Below, piece after piece: positions 10,519 to 21,474 of a DNA stretch of 64,000 bases (its first letter is position 1; the number at the start of each line of letters is the position of its first letter). Made by a program: the position numbers and the translations under genes. The stretch is from NCBI GenBank assembly GCA_021521415.1, contig JAIQDT010004227.1, forward strand, positions 62,001-126,000, given 5' to 3'. The notes under the pieces were generated by a model, which was not told the DNA's origin, ran no database searches, and saw nothing but the letters and a program-made list of their open reading frames with translations. Source of the DNA: Bidens hawaiensis. Lineage: Eukaryota; Streptophyta; Magnoliopsida; Asterales; Asteraceae.

Positions 10519-13073
10519 TGTAACGCCCTGAAATTCGATTGGTAAACTAGGATCGTGAAATCATCGGAAACTATAGACTTTGGGATTCTGGACGATAAGT
10601 TCGGAACCCATATCATTGGAAAAATCTGCTTTTATCATTTAAAATGTTTATTTTATAAAACGACATTTACGCCTGAAAAATATTAATTTTTATGCTTTCG
10701 AAAAATTAAATGTTCTTATTTAAAAAGATTTCAAATAATTATTCGGAAAATGGTTTTATAAAAGTTTTGCTGAAAAAGTTTTAGTTTGTTTAAAAACTTA
10801 TGAACTCGACTAGTCTTGACCCGTCGGTAGCCTAAACCCGAACCCGAGTCACCCGAGTATTTAAGCGGAAAATCAAGTATTCTTACACCATCTCTTTCAT
10901 TTCCACCAACACTTCCCACCCAAACACTCTCATTCTAGAGAGAGAAACTAGAGAGAGAAAGTCTTCAAACTTCAAATCCGAGTCCACAAATCTGTTTGTT
11001 GTTATTCTTGGTAAGATCTTCTTGAAAATCATCCATTTTCATAACCATTTTCGGCCTCAAATCGAGCAAAAACACCCATTTTCGTTTCTAGAGTTTTCGG
11101 GTCAAAAACCGTCTTGTTTTGGTGTCAAAATGCAGGCTTTTGTGTTTAAAATCACTAGGAATCGATAGCCCTTTCAATCCCGAGCATTTCCATGTCAAAA
11201 ACTTCGATTTTGGGTCAAAAATCTGGAAAATCTGAAAAACCCGTAGGTTTCTCCGTCGCCCAGCTTGAAGGAGTCGAATCAGACTCATTCGATCGAACCA
11301 GTCGATCGAATCAGTCCAGTCGATCGAATCAGTCCAGTCGATCGAATAGGAAAGCAACCGAATGGTCTCCAACTCATTCGACCGAATGAGTTTCGTATTC
11401 GATCGAACGAGTGTCTATTCGATCGAACAAGTTCCATGTTCGACCGAACGAGTTTTTCCAACTGGTTCGACCAAATGTGTTTCTAGTTCGATCGAGCGTG
11501 CCACAGATTCGATCGAATGTGTGTCTATTCGATCGAACGTGTTCCTATTCGATCGAATCAAGCCAGAACCAAGCTGTTTCGTCTTTAAAACCCAGTTTTT
11601 GCTCGAGGCCGCGTAAGCTCGTTTTCTTAGACTTATAGCACGTTGTTAACCTTATATATATGTTCAACTCTAGGCTAAGGAGATCTATTGTAGCACCATC
11701 CTAACCCGAGATCAAGGTGAGTTCATAGCCCCTATTTAAGCTTTTCAAAACTATGGGGTGGAAACATGGTAACTTTACACGTTTGGATAAAATCATTTAT
11801 GCAAACCCTCTTTAAACTATAAACTTTTGGATTTCTACACACGTGCGGAAATCCACAAGCTTTTTAAGAATCTATAAACTTTGGAAATCTATGAACATGG
11901 GGAAAACCCATCAACTTATGGAGATCTAAGAACATTGGAAATCAATGAGTATGGGAAATTCTATGAACATTGACATCATGGGAATGGGAATCATATTCAT
12001 ATCATCATAGTCATTGTGTCAGCATGGAAATCTAGAGATCAAAGCATCATGAGTTGAATTGGACGCGAGAGTCTATTCTACTCTCGGTAGAACTCGCGAC
12101 CATGAGTGGCATTCTATTCTCGGTGGCACTCGTAACTCATGGGATTTCATACTAGTCTCGGTGAAATCCATAACTCTTGAGGACCTATACTAGTCTCGGT
12201 AGGGACCAAGGGAACCCAGGATTCTTTGGGGAGTCTATCCTACTCTCGGTAGAACCTAGCTGAGTCCTGAATGACAAGAACGAGGTAGTCTTGGTTTAAG
12301 TCTTGCGTGGGATCAATCAAGTCTTGTGTGATCATTGAGTTTCATCTTCATTCATCATCATCATCATTTATTCACCATCATCTTGGATACTAGTAAACAG
12401 TGGGATCTTGGTGTTGGTTTATCTAGTAAACTTAGCATGCTCAAATCTATATGTCCTTATTTATGCTTAACTGCTATGTGCTACATGTACCGTTGGGAGA
12501 CCACAAATCTTTGAGTAATCTTATCACAAACGACTCTAATGGGAGAATAATAAGCCCGCTGAGAGTCCAGGAGAACATTTCATGTTTTACTTACTATAAA
12601 AACCTCTTTGGGAAAACCAAGAGACCCTTTTCTTACAAACCATCTTAAAACCGGGTATTATATCCAAACATAGTAGTATAAGTTGTAGGAGTGGTGGGTT
12701 AGCCGCAGGTACACCCTATATATAAACCCCTACAACCTATACTAGTATGTTTGTGTATAAACTCTTTTTCTTTAAACCTATGAATTCACTCATCTACTTT
12801 ATGTAGTTGACAGTTTGTTACATGTTTTCAGGAAATAATGCAGCAAGAAATCCCTAGCAAGTTTAGAGGCCTTAGAGAGATGAAGGCTAGTCTAGGAATT
12901 ATTTGGAAACTTGATATTTTGTATTAAAACAATTTGTCTCATGTTACCTGGATGGTGTAATATTTGACATTTTGGTTATGTTTATGCATTTAGACTTTTA
13001 AACTATTGTGCTCAACAATCACGACTTAGTCGCCGCGCCTCGATTATTCCGCCATCACGATCGGGGTGTGACA
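10519..13073 (+). repeat. chromovirus 3' LTR
   Basis: Collinear with 2250-4804 over 2555 bp. By eye I found one substitution (C12736 for T4467) and no indel. At an assumed 1.3e-8 substitutions per site per year one difference would mean roughly 15,000 years, with a very wide error. Confidence 0.93.
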
Positions 13074-13078
13074 ATATT
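13074..13078. repeat. target site duplication ATATT, right copy
   Basis: Perfect partner of 2245-2249. The Athila LTR continues from 13079. Confidence 0.93.
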
Positions 13079-14398
13079 CATCTAACAAACCCTAAAGGAC
13101 CCTTGACCAAATCAAACGACAACCCAAAGAACAATTATTAGATTATTAAGCAATCATTTATATTGATTTTCTTACAATTATCAAATAGAGTTAATTAAAA
13201 GTATCTTAGGCAAGCAATCTCACGAAACACTAAACCCTAGATAACTTGATAAGCTAAACACGACATCAAGAACAAGGATCAACACAATAAGCAAGATTAT
13301 TGTCACTATCTACCCTAGCATGCAATTAATCAAACACATGAACAACTCCTCACCTTACAGCTATTGGAATTTAGCAGAACATTCAAAACCCTAACCAACT
13401 ATCAACTAGCTTCTATGATCTAATGGGCCCATTCAATCACAATAATCAAAACACCAAGTAATGATTAAACATAAACCCTAAATCTAAAGAACACAATCAA
13501 GAGATATAAGATCTATGTGAAGCTATACTTAACAATCAATCAAGATAATAAACATTCATATGCATCATGAAAGCAAAATCACGTCTTTTACTATTAAAAT
13601 AACGAAACCATAATCAAAACATTAGTCCAAAGCAAGAATCAATTCAACACATGTTCATCAAACCTAGGTAGACATGAAGTCTAGCCTATAATCATTATTG
13701 AAAACAAGTCTTAAAAACAAAGAGAAACATCATGAAAGATAATGAACAAGAAAAAAAGATAAAGAACGAGAGAACCCGTCTTAATCGACCCTTGAACACT
13801 TGTACGAAAGCTTGATGATCCTCCTTCTTCCTAGCCTCCAAAACACCTTCAATCTTTGCTTAAACCCTTGGAAAATCGGCTAGAATAGAGCTTAGAATCG
13901 GCTAGGTTATAAAGAGATGTTTATATAACGAAAATCGGGCTTGGGCTTGTAAATTTTGGCTGACCAGAAGACCTAGACGCCGTGCGGCCCCTTATTGGGC
14001 ATGCCTTCGCGCGGCGCGGTGCCCTTTAGGTGTAGCCCACGAGTTTTTGTTGTTAAATGTTGCTAAATATTTGTTAAATCTTGATTAATCCCTTCTTGAA
14101 CTCCAAGTAACATTGAGAATCTTCTAGAACTTGCTTTCTTTGCTTCTCCAAGCCATGAAGCTGTAAAGAACATAACAAAACACTAAGTGAAGCAATCATG
14201 TAATCATTGACAAGCACGACGAACTTAAACTTCTCACGAAATAATAGAAAGAATTAAAGCTTAACATGCAAGACACCAAAAGAGTTAAAACACTATAACT
14301 CTAACATACTTGACTCAAAACTTAAATTAAAGAAAGATAAACGATACAAGAATCAAACCGAACTCATAACATTAAAGAAACACAACTTTTCACGGTAT
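13079..14398 (-). repeat. Athila LTR, distal part
   Basis: Continuation of the LTR after the chromovirus. It is AT-rich, except for a GC-rich block at about 13977-14035 with CGCGCGGCGCGG-type sequence. I place the outer end at the CA at 14397-14398. From 14399 the sequence resembles the Copia A LTR seen at 48600 onwards. This boundary is an estimate, because the element's other LTR is not in the window. Confidence 0.6.
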
Positions 14399-14605
14399 TG
14401 GAGATGTATAAATAGATGTATATCATTCTCTAAACACCCTATGGTTGATTTTTATAGCATGTGTATTGTATATGGATCCTGGATTGGGTTTAACATAAAT
14501 CGGGTTTTATGTGTAATGGCTAAACAAGATTTTAAACTTAATTCCGCTGCGTTTTCCTAATAAAATGGTTTATTTGGACTTTGATAATCTTGTAAAAACC
14601 CAACA
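14399..14605 (+). repeat. Copia A 5' LTR, right-hand remnant
   Basis: From TTCTCTAAACACCCTAT (about 14432) to AACCCAACA it matches the end of the 3' LTR. The left part of this LTR must lie beyond the Athila element, outside the window. Confidence 0.75.
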
Positions 14606-14606
14606 A

Positions 14607-14620
14607 TGGCATCAAGAACC
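14607..14620 (+). other. decayed primer binding site of Copia A
   Basis: TGGCATCAAGAACC stands where TGGTATCAGAGCC is expected, one base after the LTR end, and reads as a mutated initiator-Met tRNA site. Confidence 0.55.
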
Positions 14621-14803
14621 GCTTATACAATTACATGCTTCAAAATGGGATCTAAAGTGTTTGGGTTTTATGGTATTTTTTACCATATTGGTCGAAAACT
14701 TTAGGATATTGGTTGCCTCTTGGTTTTTCAAGATGGTACCATACATGCATGTGGTAAATCTGGAAAAATTAAGTGTTTGGACCAATCTAGGCTTTTCAGC
14801 TTT

Positions 14804-15112
14804 GTCCGAGAACCCTTGGATGGAAACCATAGTTCTCGGTCTGGTTGAAGACACCCGAAACCCTGTTCTCAGTTGGCCGAGAACTCCTGGTTGGGAACCA
14901 TGTGATTTCGGTTGACCGAAAATACGTTCTCGGTTGGACTGAGAACTCATGGTTGTGAACCATGGTTCTCGAATTGACCGAAAACATAGTTCTCGGTGTT
15001 GACCGAGAACACTAGGTTCTCGGCTGACCGAAAACTCCGGGCCAAAAACTCTGAAGCTTTGGCTTCTTGGCCGAGAACTCTATGTTCTCTGTTTCTGGCC
15101 GAGAACAAAGGG
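14804..15112. repeat. GTTCTCGG / CCGAGAAC hairpin array
   Basis: About ten copies of the word or its complement. Clear hairpins: GTTCTC (14865-14870) with GAGAAC (14879-14884); TTTCGGT (14906-14912) with ACCGAAA (14915-14921); GTTCTCGGT (14926-14934) with ACTGAGAAC (14938-14946), one G-U; and GTTCTCGGT (14989-14997) with ACCGAGAAC (15002-15010), 9 bp perfect. The second pair carries matched C to T and G to A changes relative to the last. Confidence 0.75.
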
Positions 15113-15898
15113 TCAAAGGGGAACCATTCTTGTCAAAGGTTGACCTGTTTATTTGGATGTTCATAACCTAGCCAATGATCTTGTGTATATTGAAGTGATG
15201 TGTTATGATATATTCATTGGTTGTAATATTCTTTATTCGGGAATGTAATCTATTTATTTGTTTCAAATTGGTTTGTAATAATAAATAGAATAGTTGTATT
15301 TCTTTTAATAGAAAAATGTATTAGGACATATTTTGTAAAAGAAGATGCAACTAAAATACCACTTTGGTTGGAGCCCAAGTGAAAGCCCAAATAAAGAAGA
15401 AGGATCACAACAAGAGGTGAACGCTTCAAGCATATGGATGCGGAGTCAAGTGGGAGTTCACCATCACATACCTTATGTCATGCTCGTCCCTTAAAAGAGA
15501 CCTTATGACATACTTGTTTCGGTCAACAAGTATTGTCAATCTAGGTGGCTATGGTTATGAACTTGTGATTGTTATTTATGCTTGTGTGGTTTTTTATGTT
15601 TTGTTTTATCATATGTGGATATGTATGTTAACAATTAAAATCAACAACTTCCATAAAATTGATTCCTTTGAAAATATTAAATGATATAATTTATTTATTA
15701 ACAAGTGTAGTTTCATAATAAAATGGGTTTTATTAAAAGGAATTTTGAAAATTGATTTCAAAAGGTACCCTACATTTTAATGCATGCAAATGGAAGGTAC
15801 ATAAATAGTTTTCCAATCTAGAATTTTGAAAACTTAAAAATCCCTTTTAAAACAAGTTGAACACCATCCTTTTATATGACGCTCGAGTCACTTGGAAA

Positions 15899-16227
15899 CT
15901 TAATGTGGGATAAAGTTCACCTAACCACATTAAGAAAAACTTGTGATCTTGAGGTGGATTTACAATACTTGTGGGATAAAGGTCACCTAACCACTTGTAT
16001 GTGTAAACTCACATGTGTGTGTAAGTAGGACGACTCGATATGGAAACCATGTGAATAGGGTCACCGAAGCATGGCGTACAAAGGTGTTGATGAGATTAAA
16101 CATGCCAACTTAACATATGATGTTTAACCAATCCCATAAAGCTAGAAGTTACAAAGGGTTGCAATTGTCAAACGTTGACTACCTTGTTAATTTAAATAGT
16201 AGGATAAAAGTCACCTAACTACTATTT
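15899..16227. repeat. three hairpins with a common 16-nt loop
   Basis: Loops at 15909-15924, 15975-15990 and 16203-16218 fit GATAAARKTCACCTAA. The stems differ but pair: CTTAATGTGG with CCACATTAAG (10 bp perfect); GTGG with CCAC plus ATAC with GTAT across a TT/TT internal loop; AAATAGTAG with CTACTATTT (9 bp perfect). Confidence 0.75.
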
Positions 16228-16350
16228 GAATGAAATGTTGGGTTCTAGATTTTAATCATTAATTGTCTTTGGGACTTAAAGGGTATTAACGATTAAAATT
16301 TATTAATGATATCGAAAATACTAAAATTTGAACTTTGTTAAATTTATAGA

Positions 16351-17198
16351 TGGCCGCAAACAACGCACCGAACGCTATTATCCCACATGTGCATAGTCTA
16401 TCACTGAGATCCATTCTGGATAAGGATCGTCTGAATTATAACAATTTCATGGATTGGTATTGAAACTTGAGAATTGTTTTCAAGCAAGAGAAGAAATCCT
16501 ATATTTTGGATGATCCTATTCCCGATGAACCAAATGTAAATGACTTGGATGCCTACGCTGATTGGTTAAAATACACCAAGGATTCGGTGCAAGTTTCTTG
16601 CCTCGTGTTGGGAACAATGATTCCCGAGATCCAAAATGATTTCGAGAATCATGGGGCATATGAGATGATCACCCAGCTTAAGGAAATGTTCCTTGCTCAA
16701 GCCAAGGTGGAACGTTTGGAAACGGTTCGAGCGTTTCATGCATGTCTTATTGAAGAAACCCAATTTGTCTCATCTTATGTGCTTAAGATAAAAAGCCATA
16801 TTGATCGGCTTGAACGGCTTAACTGTCCCGTCTCAAAAGAGTTAGCCATGTATATGATACTTAATGGCTTAACTAAAAGGTTTGAGACATTCGTTATGAA
16901 TTATAACATGAACAGATAGGACAAGAGTATTGGTGAGCTTCATGCAATGCTCAAAACCGTCGAAGCCGGAATGGGTAAAAAGGTTTTACCCGTTATTGCG
17001 ATCAATGAAGGTGGCTTGAACAAGAGTCATCATCCAGAACCCAAGGTAAAGGTTGCTAGTGGTAAGGGGAAAGTCAAAGGGAGGTTCAAGGGAAAGGCAA
17101 AGGCAGAACCAAAACTGAAGAAGCTAAAGGTTAGCATTGAGGATCCGTGCTTTGGTTGTAGCAATATAGGCCATTGGATGAGAAATTGTCCAACCTAA
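16351..17198 (+). pseudogene. Copia A gag, broken
   Basis: Starts at ATG 16351 (MAANNAPNAI) and gives a Copia-type Gag. The N-terminal text is LRSILDKDRLNYNNFMDWY, then a TGA near 16462, then NLRIVFKQEKKSYILDDPIP. The capsid region runs on to a TAG near 16917, a basic linker rich in Lys and Gly follows, and the CCHC knuckle CFGCSNIGHWMRNC ends at about 17190 before a stop. The start and both ends of the domain are clear. Two in-frame stops prevent expression. A capsid and nucleocapsid role is expected of the family. Confidence 0.8.
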
Positions 17199-18370
17199 CT
17201 CAAGGAGTTGAAAGCTAAGAGGGATGTGGGGCAAACCTCAAGTACAACTTTCATAATCCATATTGATCCTAATATTATTTCTTCTAACACATGAGTATTG
17301 GATACCGGATGTGGAACTCATATATGCAATTCATTGCAGAAGTTCAAAAGAAGAAATGATTACAAGAAAGGAGATATAAGTCTCTTCATGGGCATTGGAG
17401 CAAAGGTAGACGTCCAAGCCCGAGGAGACTATCTTTTAAAGCTTCCAAATGGTTTGGAAGTTATTTTGAAAAACATTTTATATTCTCCTAGTTTGACTAG
17501 GAATATTATCTTTGTTTCTTTGTTAAGACAATTTGGTTATGATTTAAAGTTTGTAAACAATGGTATTTATGTTTTCATGAATGATGTCTTTTATTTTAAA
17601 GTGATGCCGTCTAATGGCATTTATGAATTAGTTCATGATAATATATCCATTAATAACTTGTTGTACCAAGCTAACACCAAAATACTCAAATTGGATTTGA
17701 GTAACACTTTTCTTTGGAATTGTCGTCTTGGTCACATAAACAAGGATCACATTCATACACTTCAAAAGAATGGTCTTTTGGAATCAAATTATGATTCATT
17801 TGATAAGTGTAAATCTTGTTTATTGGGAAAGATAACCCAGGAGCCCTTTAGTGGAACTAATGAAATGGCGAAAGACTTATTAGGTATCATACATTCGGAT
17901 GTATGTGGTCCTTTTAAGACAATGAAAAGAAATGGTGAAAGATACTTCATTACCTTTATCGACGATTATAGTGGCTATGGTATGTGTTTTTGTAAGACAC
18001 AAAGATGAAGCCTTTGAAATGTTCAAAGTCTTCCAAACTGAAGTGCAAAATCAACTCAACAAAACAATAAAAGTACTTTGTTCCGATAGATGAGGTGAAT
18101 AACTCAATGATGTGTTTCTAGATCATCTTAGGAGTTGTGGGATTGTCTCAAAACTTACTCCACCTGGAACACCGCAACATAATGGTTTCTTCGAAAGGAG
18201 AAATCAAACTTTATTGGATATGGTTCGATCTATGATGACTAGAAGCACATTACCTCTATCATTTTGGGGTTTCGCATTGATCTCCACAGCCCGTATTTTA
18301 AATATGGCACCAACCAAGAAAGTGGATAGGACACCTTTTGAAATATGACATGGAAGGGTTCCATCATTAT
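17199..18370 (+). pseudogene. Copia A protease and integrase, broken
   Basis: A TGA stands just before the protease motif VLDTGCGTHICN (about 17298), probably from a Trp codon. The linker leads to the integrase finger with WNCRLGHINKDH and CKSCLLGK, then catalytic Asp in IHSDVCGPF. The frame is lost near 17990 after DDYSGYG. Further stops follow LCSDR and GE near 18090. The Glu of PQHNGFFERRNQT is still present. Another stop follows RTPFEI at 18348. All three integrase catalytic positions can be recognised, but no single frame spans them. Confidence 0.75.
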
Positions 18371-19357
18371 CATATTTGAAGGTTTAGGGTTGTGAGGCTT
18401 ATGTCAAGAACAACACCCAAAACAAACTTGAAAGCCGATCCACTAAGTGTATCTTTGTAGGATATCCCAAAGATTCTATGGGATATTATTTCCACATTCC
18501 AAATGAGCAAAAGGAATTTATTGCTCGAAAGACTGAGTTCTTGGAAAGAAGGTTCCTTATGGAAGGAACTAGTAGAACTGTGGAACTCGAGGAGGATCGA
18601 GAACCACAAGCCAATAAACGTTTGGTTGACACTAGCGATCAACAAGAGGTTGTTGAGAATGATCAAATTGTTGATCAAAACACACAAAACGTTCTCAAAT
18701 CTGGTAGAATTAGCACCCCACCCGAAAGATATGTATTTTTCATGGATGGATGCTATGTGCTAGATTCGGATGAACCCACCACATACTGAGATGCAATTTC
18801 ACAATTTGATTGTGATAAATGGCTTGAAGCCATGAACGTTGAGATGCAATCCATGCATGACAATCAAGTATGGGACTTGGTTGCACCACCTCTTAATTTC
18901 AAATTGGTTGGAAGTAAGTGGGTTTCCAAGAAGAAAACCGATATGTGTGGAAACTTGGATACTTATAAAGTTAGACTTGTAGCAAAGGGTTTCACTCAAA
19001 CTCAAGGGGTTGATTATGATGAAACTTTTTCGCCTGTTGAGATGCTTAATTCTATTAGGATATTGTTTGCCATAGCCGCATACTATGACTATGAGATATG
19101 GCAAATGGATGTCAAAACCACTTTTCTAAATGGACAACTTGAGGAAGATGTCTAAATGGTTCAGCCTAAGGTTTTGCCGATCCACAACATCCTAGTAAAG
19201 TATGAAAGTTAAAGAAGTCAATCTATGGATTTAAACAAGAATCTAGAAGTTGGAATCACCGTTTTGATGATAAAGTTAAGAAATTTGGTTTTATCAAGAA
19301 CGCTGATAAAGCTTGTGTGTATAAGAAAGCTAGTGGGAGCATCATTACCTTCCTGGT
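18371..19357 (+). pseudogene. Copia A reverse transcriptase, N-terminal part, interrupted by Copia B
   Basis: Reads SGRISTPPERYVFF, a stop after DEPTTY (18787), then the RT core DKWLEAMNVEMQSMHDNQVW, GSKWVSKKKTDMCGN, VRLVAKGFTQTQGVDYDETF and WQMDVKTTFLNGQ. A stop follows LEEDV at 19153 and a frameshift comes next. The domain is cut at 19357, in CTGGT, by the insertion of Copia B and resumes at 31637. Confidence 0.8.
19353..19357. repeat. target site duplication CTGGT, left copy
   Basis: CTGGT precedes the LTR start (TG at 19358) and recurs at 31637-31641. Together they show a clean insertion into the Copia A RT gene. Confidence 0.93.
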
Positions 19358-19777
19358 TGTAGGTTCCCAGCCGTATCTACACAGGAGTATCTCGTAACAC
19401 GAAGGTGCGGAATCCCCACGTAATACGATACGAGCGTAAGATAAGCAATACGTTGAATCGGTAAAGTATATCTCACGGAACAATACTAATAAACTCGATT
19501 ATATTGCAAAGCTTCAACACGTGATATCAATAAATCACTAAACCACGTTCTGCCGTCTCCAACCTTAACCAAACAAACCTAATCCGAACTATATATGGAC
19601 TTTGACAACTTCGCCTAACATACTAGGCGAAGTTGTCTAACTTCGCTATTCCCAAGTTCGCTAACATACATGGCGAACTTACATAAAACAATATTCAAAC
19701 AAAAACGAAACAAACTAAAACGATTACAGACACATGCAAAACACGAGATACTGAACTACTGACATCATGCACCAACA
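19358..19777 (-). repeat. Copia B 3' LTR
   Basis: 420 bp, TGTAGGTTCCCAGCC to ATGCACCAACA on the plus strand. It contains a perfect hairpin with 14-bp arms (19604-19617 with 19624-19637) and a second with 8-bp arms AAGTTCGC (19654-19661) and GCGAACTT (19673-19680). Confidence 0.93.
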
Positions 19778-19791
19778 GACTCCCCCTTGGC
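19778..19791 (-). other. polypurine tract of Copia B
   Basis: On the minus strand CCAAGGGGGAGTC abuts the 3' LTR, which fixes the element's orientation. Confidence 0.85.
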
Positions 19792-19857
19792 AGTAGCTTC
19801 ATATCTCTATCTTCTTTCTCGTGTCTTGTAATCCCAAAACTCTCGTGCCACTCGTCT

Positions 19858-21294
19858 TCAAGCATGAACTCCCTGCCTTATACAGACAGAGACCACCTTT
19901 TGGTACTTCTTTGCTTCATCCTTCCACGCAGGAATATAGAATATCTTCTTATCGTTCAGTACCTGCAAATCAGCTTGAGACAAATTAACCAAGTGCGTGG
20001 GATCATACACTCTTAGAATCTCCTGCTCGTCCTCATCTTCCATAACGTCTTCAGCAGTCTGGCAGTCGACATACCACCACTTGAGATTCTTTAACACATC
20101 TTTAGGCATCATTTTCATTGGCACCTCTTTCAAACACCGAATTGGTTTATACTTCATCACCATCCAAGGCTAGCCATCAGCTCGCGTTCCCCTTTCCTTA
20201 TCTTCAATTAACTTCCCTTTCTGAGGCTTTAGCAACTCAAACTTCTTCTCTTTTACACTCTCTTTCCACACGATCTTCCCAATTATTTTTGCCATATTGT
20301 CACCACTCCTATTAATCAATCCCAATTTAGCTAAGTCTTTCACCTCACACTCAAGCAAGGTGTTCAATGATCTCAAAGCCTTTTTAAAGTACTGAATCCC
20401 ATCATAAAGCTTAATCATAAACAACTTTAACTGCTCATCATACAGCCAGCAAATAATACCTGTCTTCGACTCAGCATACCCCTTGATGTTGTAACTCTTT
20501 TTGAACATTGTCGGTACTGCGGGCTTCTTTGTCTTGAAGAACCACTGAGCACAGCCTTCCTTCCATCTCGGCTGTTCTTCCCATTCAGACTCATCTGACA
20601 CATCCACATCTTGACTCACATTCACCTTGTCAACATCTGGAATGTCATGTTCTACACTATCATACACAATCTCACCTTCTTCTATCTCACTATCAATCAC
20701 AATCTGTTCTCCTATCTTTTCAATCTCATCAATAGTTAACACATCATCTATTAAATCATCATCATCACCCAACACTTCCTCATCGTCAACAACAACGACA
20801 TTCTCACCACCTGATCCACCTGATGTACCAGTTGACTCCCCCTGAGATGTGGAAGTCCCAAGAGTTTGTTCAGTTCTTGGCAACTCACCACCTGCACCTT
20901 TCGATGCATTGGGATCATCGTCTCTATCTTGTCTCTTCTTGGTTCTCAACTTGTCGCCCTTGCAGCTCGTCTCCCCCTGAGATGCTAAGAACTCTTTAAG
21001 GGCATCAAATAATTTACCGTGTTCAACAAGGAGGGACGACTGTAACTGATTCTCTGCCACAAGTCTTTGGATGGCATGAGTTTGGATGAGATTAATTCTT
21101 GACTGTTCAGCAACCACCCGTTCAAGAGCTGCTATCCTCTCAGAATCTGATAAATTAGCATCAAAATCAAACCTTATGTGAGAAATGTCTTGAGCATACG
21201 GTGGAGGAATGCCCAAACTAACTGGAATATCCGAGGTAGGCTGAACCGTAACCGTGGGTGGTAACGAAACAGGTAACCCCACAGTAGCAACCAC
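19858..21294 (-). pseudogene. Copia B accessory ORF, second half
   Basis: Reads from 21294: a Ser/Thr/Pro-rich start, a short predicted coiled coil (SERIAALERVVAEQ to NLIQTHAIQRL), a long acidic stretch (DDEEVLGDDDDLIDDV and further) and a Lys-rich globular-looking end (KGYAESKTGIICWLYDEQ). A stop near 20167, after GTRADG, separates a last block rich in Trp and Tyr (KNLKWWYVDC, IFYIPAWKDEAKKYQKVV) that runs to 19858. I see no signal peptide or clear membrane segment, so an envelope role is unsupported. Position after pol matches the extra ORF known in SIRE-type elements. Function unknown. Confidence 0.6.
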
Positions 21295-21474
21295 TGTAGA
21301 CTCAACAAATCTTGCAACAACCTATGATGGAGTAAGAACAGGAGGCGGCAAGGAAACTATCTCTGGAGCAGTAAACAGAAATGTGGTTGGAGGAGTACCA
21401 AAACGACGACGTGGTCGCCAAAGAAACATTGGTGGTAATCGGCACTGTAACAGTCGTAGTAGTAGGAACCATAG

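Larger units (their letters stand above)
2250..13073 (+). mobile_element. complete chromovirus (Tekay/Del-like Ty3/gypsy), very recent insertion
   Basis: A 10.8-kb element with two 2555-bp LTRs, an initiator-Met tRNA primer site, one long Gag-Pol frame ending in a chromodomain, a polypurine tract and 5-bp ATATT duplications. Chromodomain, primer and large LTRs fit the Tekay/Del branch of chromoviruses. The two LTRs are collinear without indels at an offset of 8269. The only difference I saw is T4467 against C12736. The element lies inside an Athila LTR. Confidence 0.93.
1..14398 (-). mobile_element. Athila-type Ty3/gypsy retrotransposon, left part outside the window, split by a younger element
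   Basis: A minus-strand LTR element: reading leftwards from 14398 come one LTR, a primer binding site matching tRNA-Asp, a decayed gag and the start of protease at the window edge. The tRNA-Asp primer and the gag type are characteristic of the Athila lineage. Its LTR is interrupted between 2249 and 13079 by a complete chromovirus. The right end falls near 14398, where the sequence joins the 5' LTR remnant of Copia A, so I infer that Athila inserted into that LTR. The left end and its target duplication are outside the window. Confidence 0.75.
14621..16350 (+). other. Copia A leader, 1.7 kb, non-coding
   Basis: Unusually long for a Copia leader. It holds a GTTCTCGG hairpin array (14804-15112) and three hairpins with a common loop (15899-16227). 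The frame at 14565-14915 and the opposite ones are not credible genes, being translations of the array and of the LTR end. Confidence 0.7.

Noticed and set aside
14565..14915. 116-residue plus-strand ORF and its opposite-strand partners
   Set aside because: It spans the LTR end, the primer site remnant and the GTTCTCGG array; not a gene.
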